36,442 nucleotides of DNA, taken from the NCBI GenBank assembly GCA_036822055.1, contig DAISIK010000032.1:1-36442 (forward strand), read 5' to 3'. Below the pieces are notes generated by a model. It made no database searches and had not been told where the DNA came from. It saw only the letters and a list, made by a program, of their open reading frames with translations. Position numbers and translations under genes: made by a program. This DNA comes from DAISIK01 sp036822055 (GTDB lineage Bacteria > Verrucomicrobiota > Verrucomicrobiia > Opitutales > Puniceicoccaceae). Below are positions 8,131 through 16,006 of this stretch, one piece after another. Within the stretch, counting starts at the first letter, position 1; every line of letters begins with the position of its first letter.

Positions 8131-8589
8131 TCAAAAACCGACGGCACTCAATTCTACGTTTCTCGCAATCCGGCGGCTGAGGTCGTCAATCCATGACTCT
8201 GGAACCCGCCGATTTTCGCGCCTGCCGTCAAGACTCAGCCCGTAAGATTCAAGGTAACCTTCCACCACCAGAGCATCGTATCGCACGGTTAGCAGCGCTT
8301 CAAAAGAGTAGCTCTTCCGGTAAAGCTGGATCAACCCTGTTTCTGTTCCTTCCGCCATCTCGCGAATTTCCCAACGAGTCTCTGCTACCGCATTCAGGAT
8401 CGCTTGCTGATTCTGCAATCGAGTCATGCCCCCAGGGGCCTCAATTCGAAGCACAGTTGGACCGTACAAACCTTCCGACGGACCATCGAGGGTGTCATCA
8501 CCCCCGGTTCGCTTAGTTTGGCACCCGACCAGCCCGCAGAGGACCATGGAGAGCAGAAGGAGAAAAACAGGTCGGTTCATGATTGCCAT
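8131..8589 (-). CDS. Small lipoprotein, function unknown
   Basis: A 152-residue protein with a clear lipoprotein signal peptide: MAIMNRP, a run of Leu/Val, and lipobox LVGC with Cys23 as the lipidation site. The mature part of about 130 residues has no recognised domain; it alternates charged and aromatic residues in a way that suggests a small alpha/beta fold. The ATG at 8589 is preferred over the one at 8580 because GAGGG lies seven bases before it. It diverges from the EpsI-like gene with only 35 bases between start codons, and lies 93 bases upstream of meaB on the same strand. Confidence 0.7.
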   Translation of the reverse strand: MAIMNRPVFLLLLSMVLCGLVGCQTKRTGGDDTLDGPSEGLYGPTVLRIEAPGGMTRLQNQQAILNAVAETRWEIREMAEGTETGLIQLYRKSYSFEALLTVRYDALVVEGYLESYGLSLDGRRENRRVPESWIDDLSRRIARNVELSAVGF

Positions 8590-8624
8590 CTAATTTCCCT
8601 CGATTAATACTTTGAGGGCAAGAA

Positions 8625-9368
8625 TTGTTTACCCTTTCCCGTTTCAAAATGCGCACGCTCCTCTTTTCTTTCGTCCTCGCTTGGGTCTCCTTCGGGATGG
8701 TCCTGCAGTTTTTCAATCCCTTCCGCCCGGCGCCCGGGGAGCCAAAACCGCCCCACCTGGCTTCCACCGTCGCCAGCAGCATTCGTGGCTGGTCGGTTGA
8801 AGATGTGCCGCTCGGACCGACCGAAAACGTGGCCAACCGATCGCTTCAGGTCCTGCAATTCGACGATTTTGTCTACCGCCGCTTTTCCCGAGGTCAGGAC
8901 TTCTTCGAGATCTACGCTGCTTACTGGGGTCCGAGTAAGATGCCGATGCAAAAGGTCGCTTCTCACACCCCCGACCGTTGCTGGACAGAGGCGGGCTGGA
9001 AAGTCACCGACCTAGCCCACGATGTCGAAATCCTTGGCAAAGAAAACCCCCTCAAACCCGCCCAATGGCGCTCTTTCGACATCTCTGGAACCCGGCAGTA
9101 TGTCTTCTTTTGGCACGTCGTTGGCGATCGGCTCTACGACTACGGCGAACACTTCAATGCTTTCCCTCATCCGATGAAGTGGTTGCGGGATGCCTTTAAG
9201 TGGAACTTCGGTGGTTCCGAGGAGCAGTATTTCATTCGCATCAACGGCAACATCTCTTTGAAACTTCTCCTCGAGGATGAGGGGTTCCTCGAGGCTCTCG
9301 AAAGCCTTCGTCCCCTCGGTCTTAATCCAGACGGGCGGCTCCCCATCACGATCGATCCGGCGGCCTGA
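8625..9368 (+). CDS. EpsI-like exosortase-associated protein (DUF3485)
   Basis: A 247-residue protein with one N-terminal membrane helix (about residues 9-30) and an exported domain. The segment FEIYAAYWGPSKMPMQKVASH, then TPDRCWTEAGW with invariant Cys119, matches the EpsI/DUF3485 domain, which accompanies exosortases in PEP-CTERM protein sorting and exopolysaccharide export. The TTG start at 8625 is chosen because GAGGG lies six bases upstream; the ATG at 8649 has no ribosome binding site. A PEP-CTERM protein is encoded at 30840, so such a system probably operates in this cell, but no exosortase gene is in the window. It is followed 14 bases later by the TauE/SafE-type gene, an unusual neighbour. 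Confidence 0.7.
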   Translation: MFTLSRFKMRTLLFSFVLAWVSFGMVLQFFNPFRPAPGEPKPPHLASTVASSIRGWSVEDVPLGPTENVANRSLQVLQFDDFVYRRFSRGQDFFEIYAAYWGPSKMPMQKVASHTPDRCWTEAGWKVTDLAHDVEILGKENPLKPAQWRSFDISGTRQYVFFWHVVGDRLYDYGEHFNAFPHPMKWLRDAFKWNFGGSEEQYFIRINGNISLKLLLEDEGFLEALESLRPLGLNPDGRLPITIDPAA

Positions 9369-9382
9369 AGTGCCTGCAGGCC

Positions 9383-10117
9383 ATGCTCGACACTGCGACC
9401 ATCACTTCGACCTCTGCAGCATTCATTGCGGGGGCCGTCACCAGCATCCATTGCATCGGCATGTGTGGACCCTTGGCCTGCGCCTTTGGGGGAGGTGCCC
9501 CGCACCGAGACAAGCAGTATGCCCTCCTTGCCACCTACCACTCCACCCGCATCCTGTCCTACGGAGTGATCGGGGCGATCGCAGGGACCATTGGCACAGC
9601 GCCCATGGCCTATTTTCACCATTCTCTAGCCGGACTCCTTCCCTGGGTTCTCGTACTCCTTTTCCTCGCCCTGGCCCTGGGTGTTGAAAAACGGATCCCT
9701 AAACCTGCCTTCGTCTCAAAGCTCCTCTTCCGCATCCGGCTAAAATCCCAAAAGTACCCACCTCACGCCTCGGCTGCGGTGCTCGGGCTAGCCACTCCTG
9801 CCATGCCCTGTGGTCCCCTCTACCTCGTATTTGCAGTCGCCATGATGACTGGTTCCACCATTCGTGGTTTTGAGTTCCTCATCGCTTTTGCCCTCGGGAC
9901 CCTCCCGCTTCTCGGGGCCTTCCACGCCGGGATCATGGGGGCGCGTGGGCGCCTCAGTCCCCTTTGGATGAATCGTTTTCAGCGGACCATGGCATTCCTC
10001 GTGGCTGTTATCTTCGCCCTGCGCCTGAGCATGGGTTCCGCCAACGTCGAGGCCGTTACCCCCTCCAGCTCAGAGTCTCCACCCACTTTTGAAGCTCACT
10101 GTCCGCTCTGCCCCTGA
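9383..10117 (+). CDS. TauE/SafE-family membrane protein of the cbb3 oxidase assembly type
   Basis: A 244-residue integral membrane protein with about six helices in two similar halves. The first half has AGAVTSIHCIGMCGPLA and the second has TPAMPCGPLYLVFAVAMMTGS, the paired Cys-Gly-Pro motifs of the DsbD_2/SafE (UreH-like) family. Members with this MCGPL signature are commonly found beside ccoI (fixI) and are thought to help copper or heme delivery to cbb3-type cytochrome oxidase. The gene lies upstream of such an ATPase here. The short C-terminus ends in CPLCP, a possible extra metal-binding pair. No strong ribosome binding site precedes the ATG. Confidence 0.75.
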   Translation: MLDTATITSTSAAFIAGAVTSIHCIGMCGPLACAFGGGAPHRDKQYALLATYHSTRILSYGVIGAIAGTIGTAPMAYFHHSLAGLLPWVLVLLFLALALGVEKRIPKPAFVSKLLFRIRLKSQKYPPHASAAVLGLATPAMPCGPLYLVFAVAMMTGSTIRGFEFLIAFALGTLPLLGAFHAGIMGARGRLSPLWMNRFQRTMAFLVAVIFALRLSMGSANVEAVTPSSSESPPTFEAHCPLCP

Positions 10118-10143
10118 TCTGCCATTAGAGTGGTTTGCGTACC

Positions 10144-10596
10144 ATGCCCGGCTGGATGATTGAAACTTTCGGCGGAGCCCATCTCGACCGGGCTTTCCTC
10201 CTCATCGCCGCCATCCCGCTACCGTGCTGGCTGCTGCTGATCCTCTTCCCCAACGCCACCATCACCTCCCGGCTCAGCCACCCGCTTTTTCTCCCGACCT
10301 TGCTCTCCTCCGTTTGGGTTTACCTGGTCTACCTGCTCTTGACTACCAGTAGTCCCCCCAGCCCGAACGCCTTCAATTATTCCACCGCTCAAACGGTGTC
10401 CAACCATCCTCTCGTTTTCCTCGTTCTGTGGAGCCATCTTCAAATCTTTCATCTCGCCGTTGGCCTGCTGCTCTTCCGCGAAAGCCAGAAATTTGGCATC
10501 CGCACACCCCTGGAGTTAATGCTCTGCTGGATCCTGGGACCTGCTGGATTGCTTGCCTTCGCCTTCCGGCTTCTTCTCCGGAAAATCTTTAAGTAG
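10144..10596 (+). CDS. Small multi-spanning membrane protein, function unknown
   Basis: A 150-residue protein of four predicted helices with few charged residues: FLLIAAIPLPCWLLLILF, LFLPTLLSSVWVYLVYLLL, a third near HPLVFLVLWSHLQIFHLAVGLLLF, and LELMLCWILGPAGLLAFAFRLLL. The layout resembles the abscisic-acid-deficient-4-like (DUF4281) membrane proteins, which also have paired helices around a conserved Gly-Pro, but this is tentative. The ATG at 10144 is preferred because AGAGTGG lies about ten bases upstream; a TTG at 10135 would be too close. It sits between a SafE-type protein and a copper ATPase whose start is one base after its stop, so it is co-expressed with them. Confidence 0.6.
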   Translation: MPGWMIETFGGAHLDRAFLLIAAIPLPCWLLLILFPNATITSRLSHPLFLPTLLSSVWVYLVYLLLTTSSPPSPNAFNYSTAQTVSNHPLVFLVLWSHLQIFHLAVGLLLFRESQKFGIRTPLELMLCWILGPAGLLAFAFRLLLRKIFK

Positions 10597-10597
10597 G

Positions 10598-12967
10598 ATG
10601 AGCCTTCCCCAGCGCAAACCTTGTATTCATTGCGGGACTCCCTTCACCGCCCGATCCGTTGAAGAACAGTTTTGCTGCAATGGCTGCGCTTATGTCCACC
10701 GGATGCTCTCCGAAGAGGGTTTCGAGCAATTCTACCAACTGAAGTCGGGAGTCATTCAGCCAGTTGGTTCCCGCGCCTTTGCTGAGCCCGACTGGGACCG
10801 GCTTGAGCCGATCGTTCAAGCCGCCATCTCCCAAGCCTCCGAGGAGGGAACCGCCGTGGCTCGAGCCCGCTTCCAGATTGAAGGGATCTCCTGTATCGGC
10901 TGCGTCTGGCTGATCGAGCGGCTTTTCTACCGCAAGCCGGGCAGTGTCCGCATCAATATTGATGCCCAGACCGCCGTCCTGACCCTCCACTGGAAATCCG
11001 CCATTTTTCACCCCTCCGAGTTTATTTCCGAACTCCGGGGGTATGGTTACCTGCTCGCTCCGGTCCACAGCATCCGGGTCGGCGAAAGCCATCGCCTCGT
11101 CACCCGGATCGGCCTTACGGGGGCCTTTGCCCTCAACACCATGCTCTTCACCCTCCCGGGATATCTGGGGCTCGAGGAGGACTTTCCCCTTGCCCGGATC
11201 TTCTCCATGGTGGCCTTCGCCAGCGCTACTTTGAGCCTGCTTTTTGGGGGCTCTTACTTCATCGCACGCGCCTGGCATGCCATTCAAGATCGGCTCCTCC
11301 ACTCCGATGTGCCGATTGCCCTCGGAATCTCCCTTGCCTGGTTTGGATCGGTCATTGGTTGGCTCATTGACGAGAGCTCTCTTCAATTCTTCGACTTTGT
11401 CTCAATCTTTACCTTCCTCATGCTCGTGGGTAGGTGGGCACAGGAATCGGCCCTCGAGAGAAACTTTCAGCACCTTCACGAAGAGGATCAGGAAAACCGA
11501 ACCATTAAAGTCAGGGCGTCTCTTATGGATCCCGAGGAAACGCCCCGGTCGACCGCCGAACTGAAATCGGGAGACCTTATCTGCCCTCAGCAACACGAAC
11601 TTATTCCGGTTGAGTCAGTCCTCCGATCCGGTGAAATCGATTGCAGTCTAGAGTCGATCAATGGCGAATCGATGCCTAGGTCCTACCAAGCGGGCGACCG
11701 CCTTCCAGCCGGGGCCCGCGTCATCCGCTCCCAACAAGCAGTCGCCGAATGCCTCGAGCCCTGGGAAGCTTCAATCTTGCGCGAACTCACCGCCCCACCG
11801 ACCAACTCCACCGTCGGGAGCCTCTTTATAGACCGCCTCATCCGGCCATACACCTTCACCGTTCTGGTGCTTGCTGCCCTGGCCGGAATCCTCTGGACCG
11901 TCCTTGATAGTTGGGTCGCAGGAGGGGCAGCCGCCATCAGCATCCTCGTTGTTTCCTGCCCCTGTGCATTGGGGATCTCCCTCCCCCTGGTCGGTCAACT
12001 AGCTCTCCATCGCCTCCGTCGGGAGGGCCTCTTTGTTCGTCAAATCGACCTCTTTGCACGACTCAAGGCTGTCCGGCGGGTCGTCTTCGACAAAACTGGC
12101 ACCCTTACCTTTGAGCGTATCCATCTTTTGGATACAGCCATTCTCGACAGTCTGGATACGAACGAAAAGTCCATTCTTTTGGCCATCGTCAACCGCAGCT
12201 TGCATCCAGTCTCGAGAGCTCTCCGCGAATCCATCCTCGCCACCGGATTTACATCAACTGCCGCCGTCCCCCCCGGTGCAGTCGAGGAAATAGCCGGCAG
12301 GGGTGTCATCCTCTCCATCGATGGGGACCAATGGAAGCTCGGTAAAGCAGCGTGGGCCGCTCCGGGTATCAGCCCTCAGTCGCCCCAGACAGTCCTCTCC
12401 CGCAACGGGGCAATAGTCGCCTGCTTCGAGTTCATTGAAAGACCGCGCGAGGAGCTTGCCTTGACCCTCGAAAAGCTGAAAGCCTTCGCCCTCGAAAACT
12501 CCCTCCTCAGTGGCGACAATTCAGAAAAAGTCGCCCTCCTCAATCAGACCCTCGGCCACCCCTTCCAACCTGCCATCGGTGAACTCAGCCCTCAGGACAA
12601 AAAATCCTGGGTTGAGAACCACCAACCGGAATCAATCCTCATGATCGGAGATGGGCTGAATGACCGGCTCGCCTTTGATGCCGCCCATTGCAAGGGCTCC
12701 CCCGTCGTTGAGCAGGGAGCCCTTCGCCCAGCTGCGGATTTCCTTTTTTCCGGCTTTTCTCTCGGCTCCCTTCCCTCCCTCTTCCGCCAGGCCAAACGTT
12801 ATCGCCAGGTTTTCAGTACTGTTCTCGCCTTTGCCATCGGTTACAACTTCACCGCCATCATCCTTTGCTTCGCTGGTTGGATGAATCCGCTCCTCGCCGC
12901 CGTCCTCATGCCGCTCAGCTCGCTCTTTTCCCTCGCCCTCGCCAGCCGAACCCCCCTTCCTCACTGA
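10598..12967 (+). CDS. CcoI/FixI-like copper-transporting P-type ATPase
   Basis: A 789-residue P1B-type ATPase. Order of parts: an N-terminal cysteine-rich metal-binding domain, CIHCGTPF and FCCNGCAYVH (first 45 residues); a heavy-metal-associated domain with GISCIGC; membrane helices; the actuator loop with INGESMP; the metal-site helix with SCPCALG; the phosphorylation motif DKTGT with Asp498; a nucleotide-binding SLHP motif; and GDGLND. This architecture is that of CcoI/FixI, which supplies copper to cbb3 oxidase. The actuator motif is NGES rather than TGES, and the sequence after GDGLND (RLAFDAAHCKG) departs from the usual APALAAADVGI. The start at 10598 leaves the family N-terminus intact. 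The hydrolase gene follows three bases after the stop. Confidence 0.88.
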   Translation: MSLPQRKPCIHCGTPFTARSVEEQFCCNGCAYVHRMLSEEGFEQFYQLKSGVIQPVGSRAFAEPDWDRLEPIVQAAISQASEEGTAVARARFQIEGISCIGCVWLIERLFYRKPGSVRINIDAQTAVLTLHWKSAIFHPSEFISELRGYGYLLAPVHSIRVGESHRLVTRIGLTGAFALNTMLFTLPGYLGLEEDFPLARIFSMVAFASATLSLLFGGSYFIARAWHAIQDRLLHSDVPIALGISLAWFGSVIGWLIDESSLQFFDFVSIFTFLMLVGRWAQESALERNFQHLHEEDQENRTIKVRASLMDPEETPRSTAELKSGDLICPQQHELIPVESVLRSGEIDCSLESINGESMPRSYQAGDRLPAGARVIRSQQAVAECLEPWEASILRELTAPPTNSTVGSLFIDRLIRPYTFTVLVLAALAGILWTVLDSWVAGGAAAISILVVSCPCALGISLPLVGQLALHRLRREGLFVRQIDLFARLKAVRRVVFDKTGTLTFERIHLLDTAILDSLDTNEKSILLAIVNRSLHPVSRALRESILATGFTSTAAVPPGAVEEIAGRGVILSIDGDQWKLGKAAWAAPGISPQSPQTVLSRNGAIVACFEFIERPREELALTLEKLKAFALENSLLSGDNSEKVALLNQTLGHPFQPAIGELSPQDKKSWVENHQPESILMIGDGLNDRLAFDAAHCKGSPVVEQGALRPAADFLFSGFSLGSLPSLFRQAKRYRQVFSTVLAFAIGYNFTAIILCFAGWMNPLLAAVLMPLSSLFSLALASRTPLPH

Positions 12968-12970
12968 GAG

Positions 12971-13759
12971 ATGAAAACCCTCCAGCCTGCTTACATCACC
13001 GGTATCCTCGTCGCCGTCCTCGCCATCCTCGGCTGCAATCCAGGGCCGCAGAATGGGAGCTCCATCGTCGAACCACTGGACGAGCCGCCAGCCATCGTCC
13101 CGCTTCCCAATCTTAGCAGCTACACCCGAGGATGGTGGCAGGAACGATTTGCGGAGAAGTGCGCAGAGATGGAGCAGCGAGGAGCAGAGGTCCAGATCCT
13201 CCTCATTGGCGACTCGATTCTCCACTACCTTGAAAATACCGGCCAACAGCCCTACGCCGAATTCCTTCAGCCCTATGGTGTCATCAACTTTGGCTTCTCC
13301 TCCGACCGCACCGAGCACGCCCTTTGGAGGCTGAAAAACGCCCCGCTCGAGTCAATCAGTCCGAGAGCTGCCGTGGTTCTGATTGGCACGAACAATACCG
13401 GTCAACGCAATGATTCTGCCAGCGACGTCCTCCGTGGCATCCAACTGGTCTGCGAGGAGGTAACCACCCGACTTCCCTCTACCCAGGTCATCCTTCTCCA
13501 TCTGCTTCCCAAGGGTCGGGACCCGGCCCACCCAGCTCGACTGACTGATCAGGAGATCAACCAGTCGCTGGCAGTACTTGCTGAACACAACCCCAAACTC
13601 TCGGTCGTCGATTTCAATCACGTTTTTCTCGACCAACAAAATCCCCTCACCATTCGCCGGGATTTGATGCCCGACTACCTCCATCCCAATGCCGCCGGCT
13701 ACCACATCCTCCTCGCTGAACTCAAAACCTACCTGCTTCCCTTCCTGTCCCAGCCCTAG
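12971..13759 (+). CDS. SGNH/GDSL-family hydrolase lipoprotein
   Basis: A 262-residue esterase-like protein of the SGNH fold. Block I is LLIGDSIL with nucleophile Ser82; the Gly block follows at FGFSSDR; Asn lies in LIGTNNTG; and the Asp-His pair is Asp235 and His238 in DYLHPNAAGY. The closest well-known relatives are the platelet-activating-factor acetylhydrolase-like and sugar O-acetyl esterases. The N-terminus is a lipoprotein signal, with AILGC and Cys22 as likely lipidation site, so it acts in the periplasm or outer membrane. It starts three bases after the ATPase stop with GAGAG just before the ATG, so it is the last gene of that run. Substrate unknown; a carbohydrate or lipid ester is most likely. 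Confidence 0.8.
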   Translation: MKTLQPAYITGILVAVLAILGCNPGPQNGSSIVEPLDEPPAIVPLPNLSSYTRGWWQERFAEKCAEMEQRGAEVQILLIGDSILHYLENTGQQPYAEFLQPYGVINFGFSSDRTEHALWRLKNAPLESISPRAAVVLIGTNNTGQRNDSASDVLRGIQLVCEEVTTRLPSTQVILLHLLPKGRDPAHPARLTDQEINQSLAVLAEHNPKLSVVDFNHVFLDQQNPLTIRRDLMPDYLHPNAAGYHILLAELKTYLLPFLSQP

Positions 13760-13935
13760 CCGACAAACTATTCCTCGCCTTGGCCCCCGCCCCCGGAAAT
13801 CCGAGATTGGTTGGCGTGACGATTAAGAATCGATCGACACATTGTTACATTCCTGTCACCTTTTAATTTTGACCCCCTCCCCACTACTTTGAGAGACTAG
13901 GAGATCATGGCCTCCTTTCACGGGGCCCTCGTCTC
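13760..13935 (+). promoter_or_regulatory. Probable promoter region of the CYTH-CHAD-ParA operon
   Basis: This is the only sizeable gap between the two + strand operons. It holds a plausible sigma-70-like pair, TTGTTA and TAATTT separated by 16 bases, in an AT-rich patch near 13840-13870, and a purine-rich stretch (AGGAG) about 35 bases before the CYTH start. No terminator hairpin was seen for the upstream operon. Confidence 0.3.
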
Positions 13936-14415
13936 ATGTCTACCGAAATTGAAAGGAAATTCCTCGTCGATCCCGACCGCTTTCCCGGCTTCCCCGATGC
14001 CCGGAAAATTTGTCAGGCCTACCTCGATCTACAAGGCCTTGAGGTGCGCGTTCGAATCTCCGACCAGCAAGCCACCCTCAATTTCAAATCGGGGGGCGGA
14101 GGTATCCGTCGGCTTGAGTTCGAGATCCCGATCGAAACCACCGATGCCGAAGCCCTCATTCAAGGCCTGGCGCTACCCGGAAAGGTGGAAAAGGTTCGCC
14201 AATCCGGCTACTACGAGGGGAAATTCTGGGAAGTGGATTTTTTCTCCGCCCCGGTCACCGATTTAGTCCTCGCCGAGGTAGAATTGGAAAGAGAGGACGA
14301 GGCAGTCGATATTCCGACCTGGGCAATCCGGGAGGTCACCGGAGAGCTTGCCTACACCAACGCTGCGATTTCCCGGTCTAGTCCCACTCCTCCTCCGCCC
14401 AGGTCCACCCAGTGA
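13936..14415 (+). CDS. CYTH-domain protein (triphosphate tunnel metalloenzyme)
   Basis: A 159-residue single-domain CYTH protein. The diagnostic ExExK motif is Glu4-Glu6-Lys8 in TEIERKFLV. Further strands carry the alternating charged residues that line the tunnel: VRVRIS, ATLNFKS, RRLEFEI, WEVDFF and LAEVELE. The family hydrolyses inorganic triphosphate or thiamine triphosphate, or binds polyphosphate, in the cytoplasm. It overlaps the next gene, a CHAD protein, by four bases (GTGA), so the pair is translationally coupled; CYTH and CHAD are often fused in other bacteria. The proline- and serine-rich tail after VTGELAYTN looks disordered. Confidence 0.88.
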   Translation: MSTEIERKFLVDPDRFPGFPDARKICQAYLDLQGLEVRVRISDQQATLNFKSGGGGIRRLEFEIPIETTDAEALIQGLALPGKVEKVRQSGYYEGKFWEVDFFSAPVTDLVLAEVELEREDEAVDIPTWAIREVTGELAYTNAAISRSSPTPPPPRSTQ

Positions 14416-15995
14416 AGATTTCTCCCGTAGTTTATCTTTATGCCGATCCGCAGACAGAGGGCTTATTCTTCAGTCTGCTCGAAGATCACTTTCAGGTAAA
14501 AAGCCACCAGCACTCCCAGACCTCGCTCACCTATTTTGATACTTTCGATTGGGCGCTTTTGAGCAAATCCTGCCTCCTTTTCGCTACCGAGCAGCATCTC
14601 CACCTCAACAAGTTCACCGGAGAGGCTCTCGCTCCGCCCCTCTTTATTTCCACCAGGAATTCCCGTTTTAAATCAACCGAGCTTCCCTCCTCCGCGCTGG
14701 GCGAAGCTCTCTTCACTTCAGCTCCGCTCCGGGCCCTCCTCCCCCTTGCCCATCTCACCCGAAACACCCGCTCGCTCACCTGCCACGACCTCAATCAAAA
14801 AACGGTTCTTCGGATCAAGCTTGAGACCTTTGCGCTAGATCGGGATCCGTCTAGCCCCTTCATTCGCACAATCACCCTTGAACCCCTGCGCGGCTACGCA
14901 GCATCGTTCTCCAGGGTGGTCGAAGCTCTCTCAAAGATCGGCATTCACCCCGGCCAGCCACATCAGCATCTCGCCCTGCTCGCCTTCAAGGCCGCAGGTC
15001 ACCAACCCCTCGGTTACAGCTCAGAGATCGAACTTTCGCTCGACCCACTCAGCGGAACCCGCGATGCCGCACGCCAGATTCACCAACACTCCCTCTCCAT
15101 CGTGCGGGCAAATCTCCCCGGCATGCTCGAGGATATTGACTGCGAATTTCTTCATGATTTTCGCATCGCCATTCGCCGCGCCCGTTCTGCTCTCTCCCTG
15201 CTTAAAGGAGTCTACCCACCTGCCGAGGTCATTACTTACAAGCAGCATTTTTCCCAAATGGGTCGCTACACCAATCTCCTTCGCGATCTTGATGTGCAGC
15301 TCTCCCAGCGCAGCGACTACCTTTCCCTGCTCCCACCCGACCTCCATCCTGCTGCCGAGCTATTTTTCGAACAGATACAGCTTAAGAGAGAAGGTGCTGT
15401 TCGCAAAATGCAGGAAGAGCTCGCGAAAGAAAAAATCGAACCCGTTCTCAACCAATGGGAGGAATTTCTTCTGCATCCCCCGCCGCCGAACCAAGACTGT
15501 CCCCGCGCCCTGCAGCCAATCGGGGAAGTCTCGCGGAAGCTCCTCGCCAAGCAAATGGCCCGCATTTACCGACAAAGCGCACCGATCGACCAGAGCACCC
15601 CCGATGCCGAACTCCACGAGATCCGCATCGAGTTTAAAAAAATCCGGTACCTGACTGAATTTTTCCGTTCCCTCTATCCTCCCGAAGCCCTTCAAACCGT
15701 GCTTAAACGCCTGCGCAAGCTCCAGAATCTTCTCGGTGAGTTCAACGACCTAGCCGTCCAGCGCACAGCGCTTGGCCAGCGGCTCCAGTCCCCCTCCCTC
15801 GCTCGCCACCCTGACGGTCTTCAGATCGCCGCAGTCATTGGCGCCCTCCTCCAGAACTTTGCCAACCAGCAGACGGCTCTCCGGCAGGCGGTTCTTTCTA
15901 CCTTTGCTTCCTTGCGCGATCCCCAAATGCTCCGCGCTGTCGAAACGCTTTGGGGCTCCCGAGCCATCCCACCTGGCAGGGGGTACGAGCCCTAA
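14412..15995 (+). CDS. CHAD-domain protein with degenerate CYTH-like N-terminus
   Basis: A 527-residue protein. Residues about 218-510 form a CHAD domain, an all-helical bundle that binds polyphosphate through conserved basic surfaces; the two diagnostic helices are FLHDFRIAIRRARSALSLL and LHEIRIEFKKIRYLTEFF. The N-terminal 200 residues look like a worn CYTH fold: TYFDTFDWALLSKSCLL matches the usual YYDTPDLRLLRAGLSLR segment, but ExExK is absent. Thus this protein alone resembles a CYTH-CHAD fusion whose catalytic half has died, with the active CYTH supplied by the gene before. The start is GTG, overlapping that gene's stop. The ParA gene follows after 11 bases. Confidence 0.85.
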   Translation: MKISPVVYLYADPQTEGLFFSLLEDHFQVKSHQHSQTSLTYFDTFDWALLSKSCLLFATEQHLHLNKFTGEALAPPLFISTRNSRFKSTELPSSALGEALFTSAPLRALLPLAHLTRNTRSLTCHDLNQKTVLRIKLETFALDRDPSSPFIRTITLEPLRGYAASFSRVVEALSKIGIHPGQPHQHLALLAFKAAGHQPLGYSSEIELSLDPLSGTRDAARQIHQHSLSIVRANLPGMLEDIDCEFLHDFRIAIRRARSALSLLKGVYPPAEVITYKQHFSQMGRYTNLLRDLDVQLSQRSDYLSLLPPDLHPAAELFFEQIQLKREGAVRKMQEELAKEKIEPVLNQWEEFLLHPPPPNQDCPRALQPIGEVSRKLLAKQMARIYRQSAPIDQSTPDAELHEIRIEFKKIRYLTEFFRSLYPPEALQTVLKRLRKLQNLLGEFNDLAVQRTALGQRLQSPSLARHPDGLQIAAVIGALLQNFANQQTALRQAVLSTFASLRDPQMLRAVETLWGSRAIPPGRGYEP

Positions 15996-16006
15996 CGTCC
16001 TGACTC

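Noticed and set aside
10589..11386. 265-codon - strand frame inside the copper ATPase
   Set aside because: Antisense shadow of a C-rich gene; the + strand carries all the P-type ATPase motifs.
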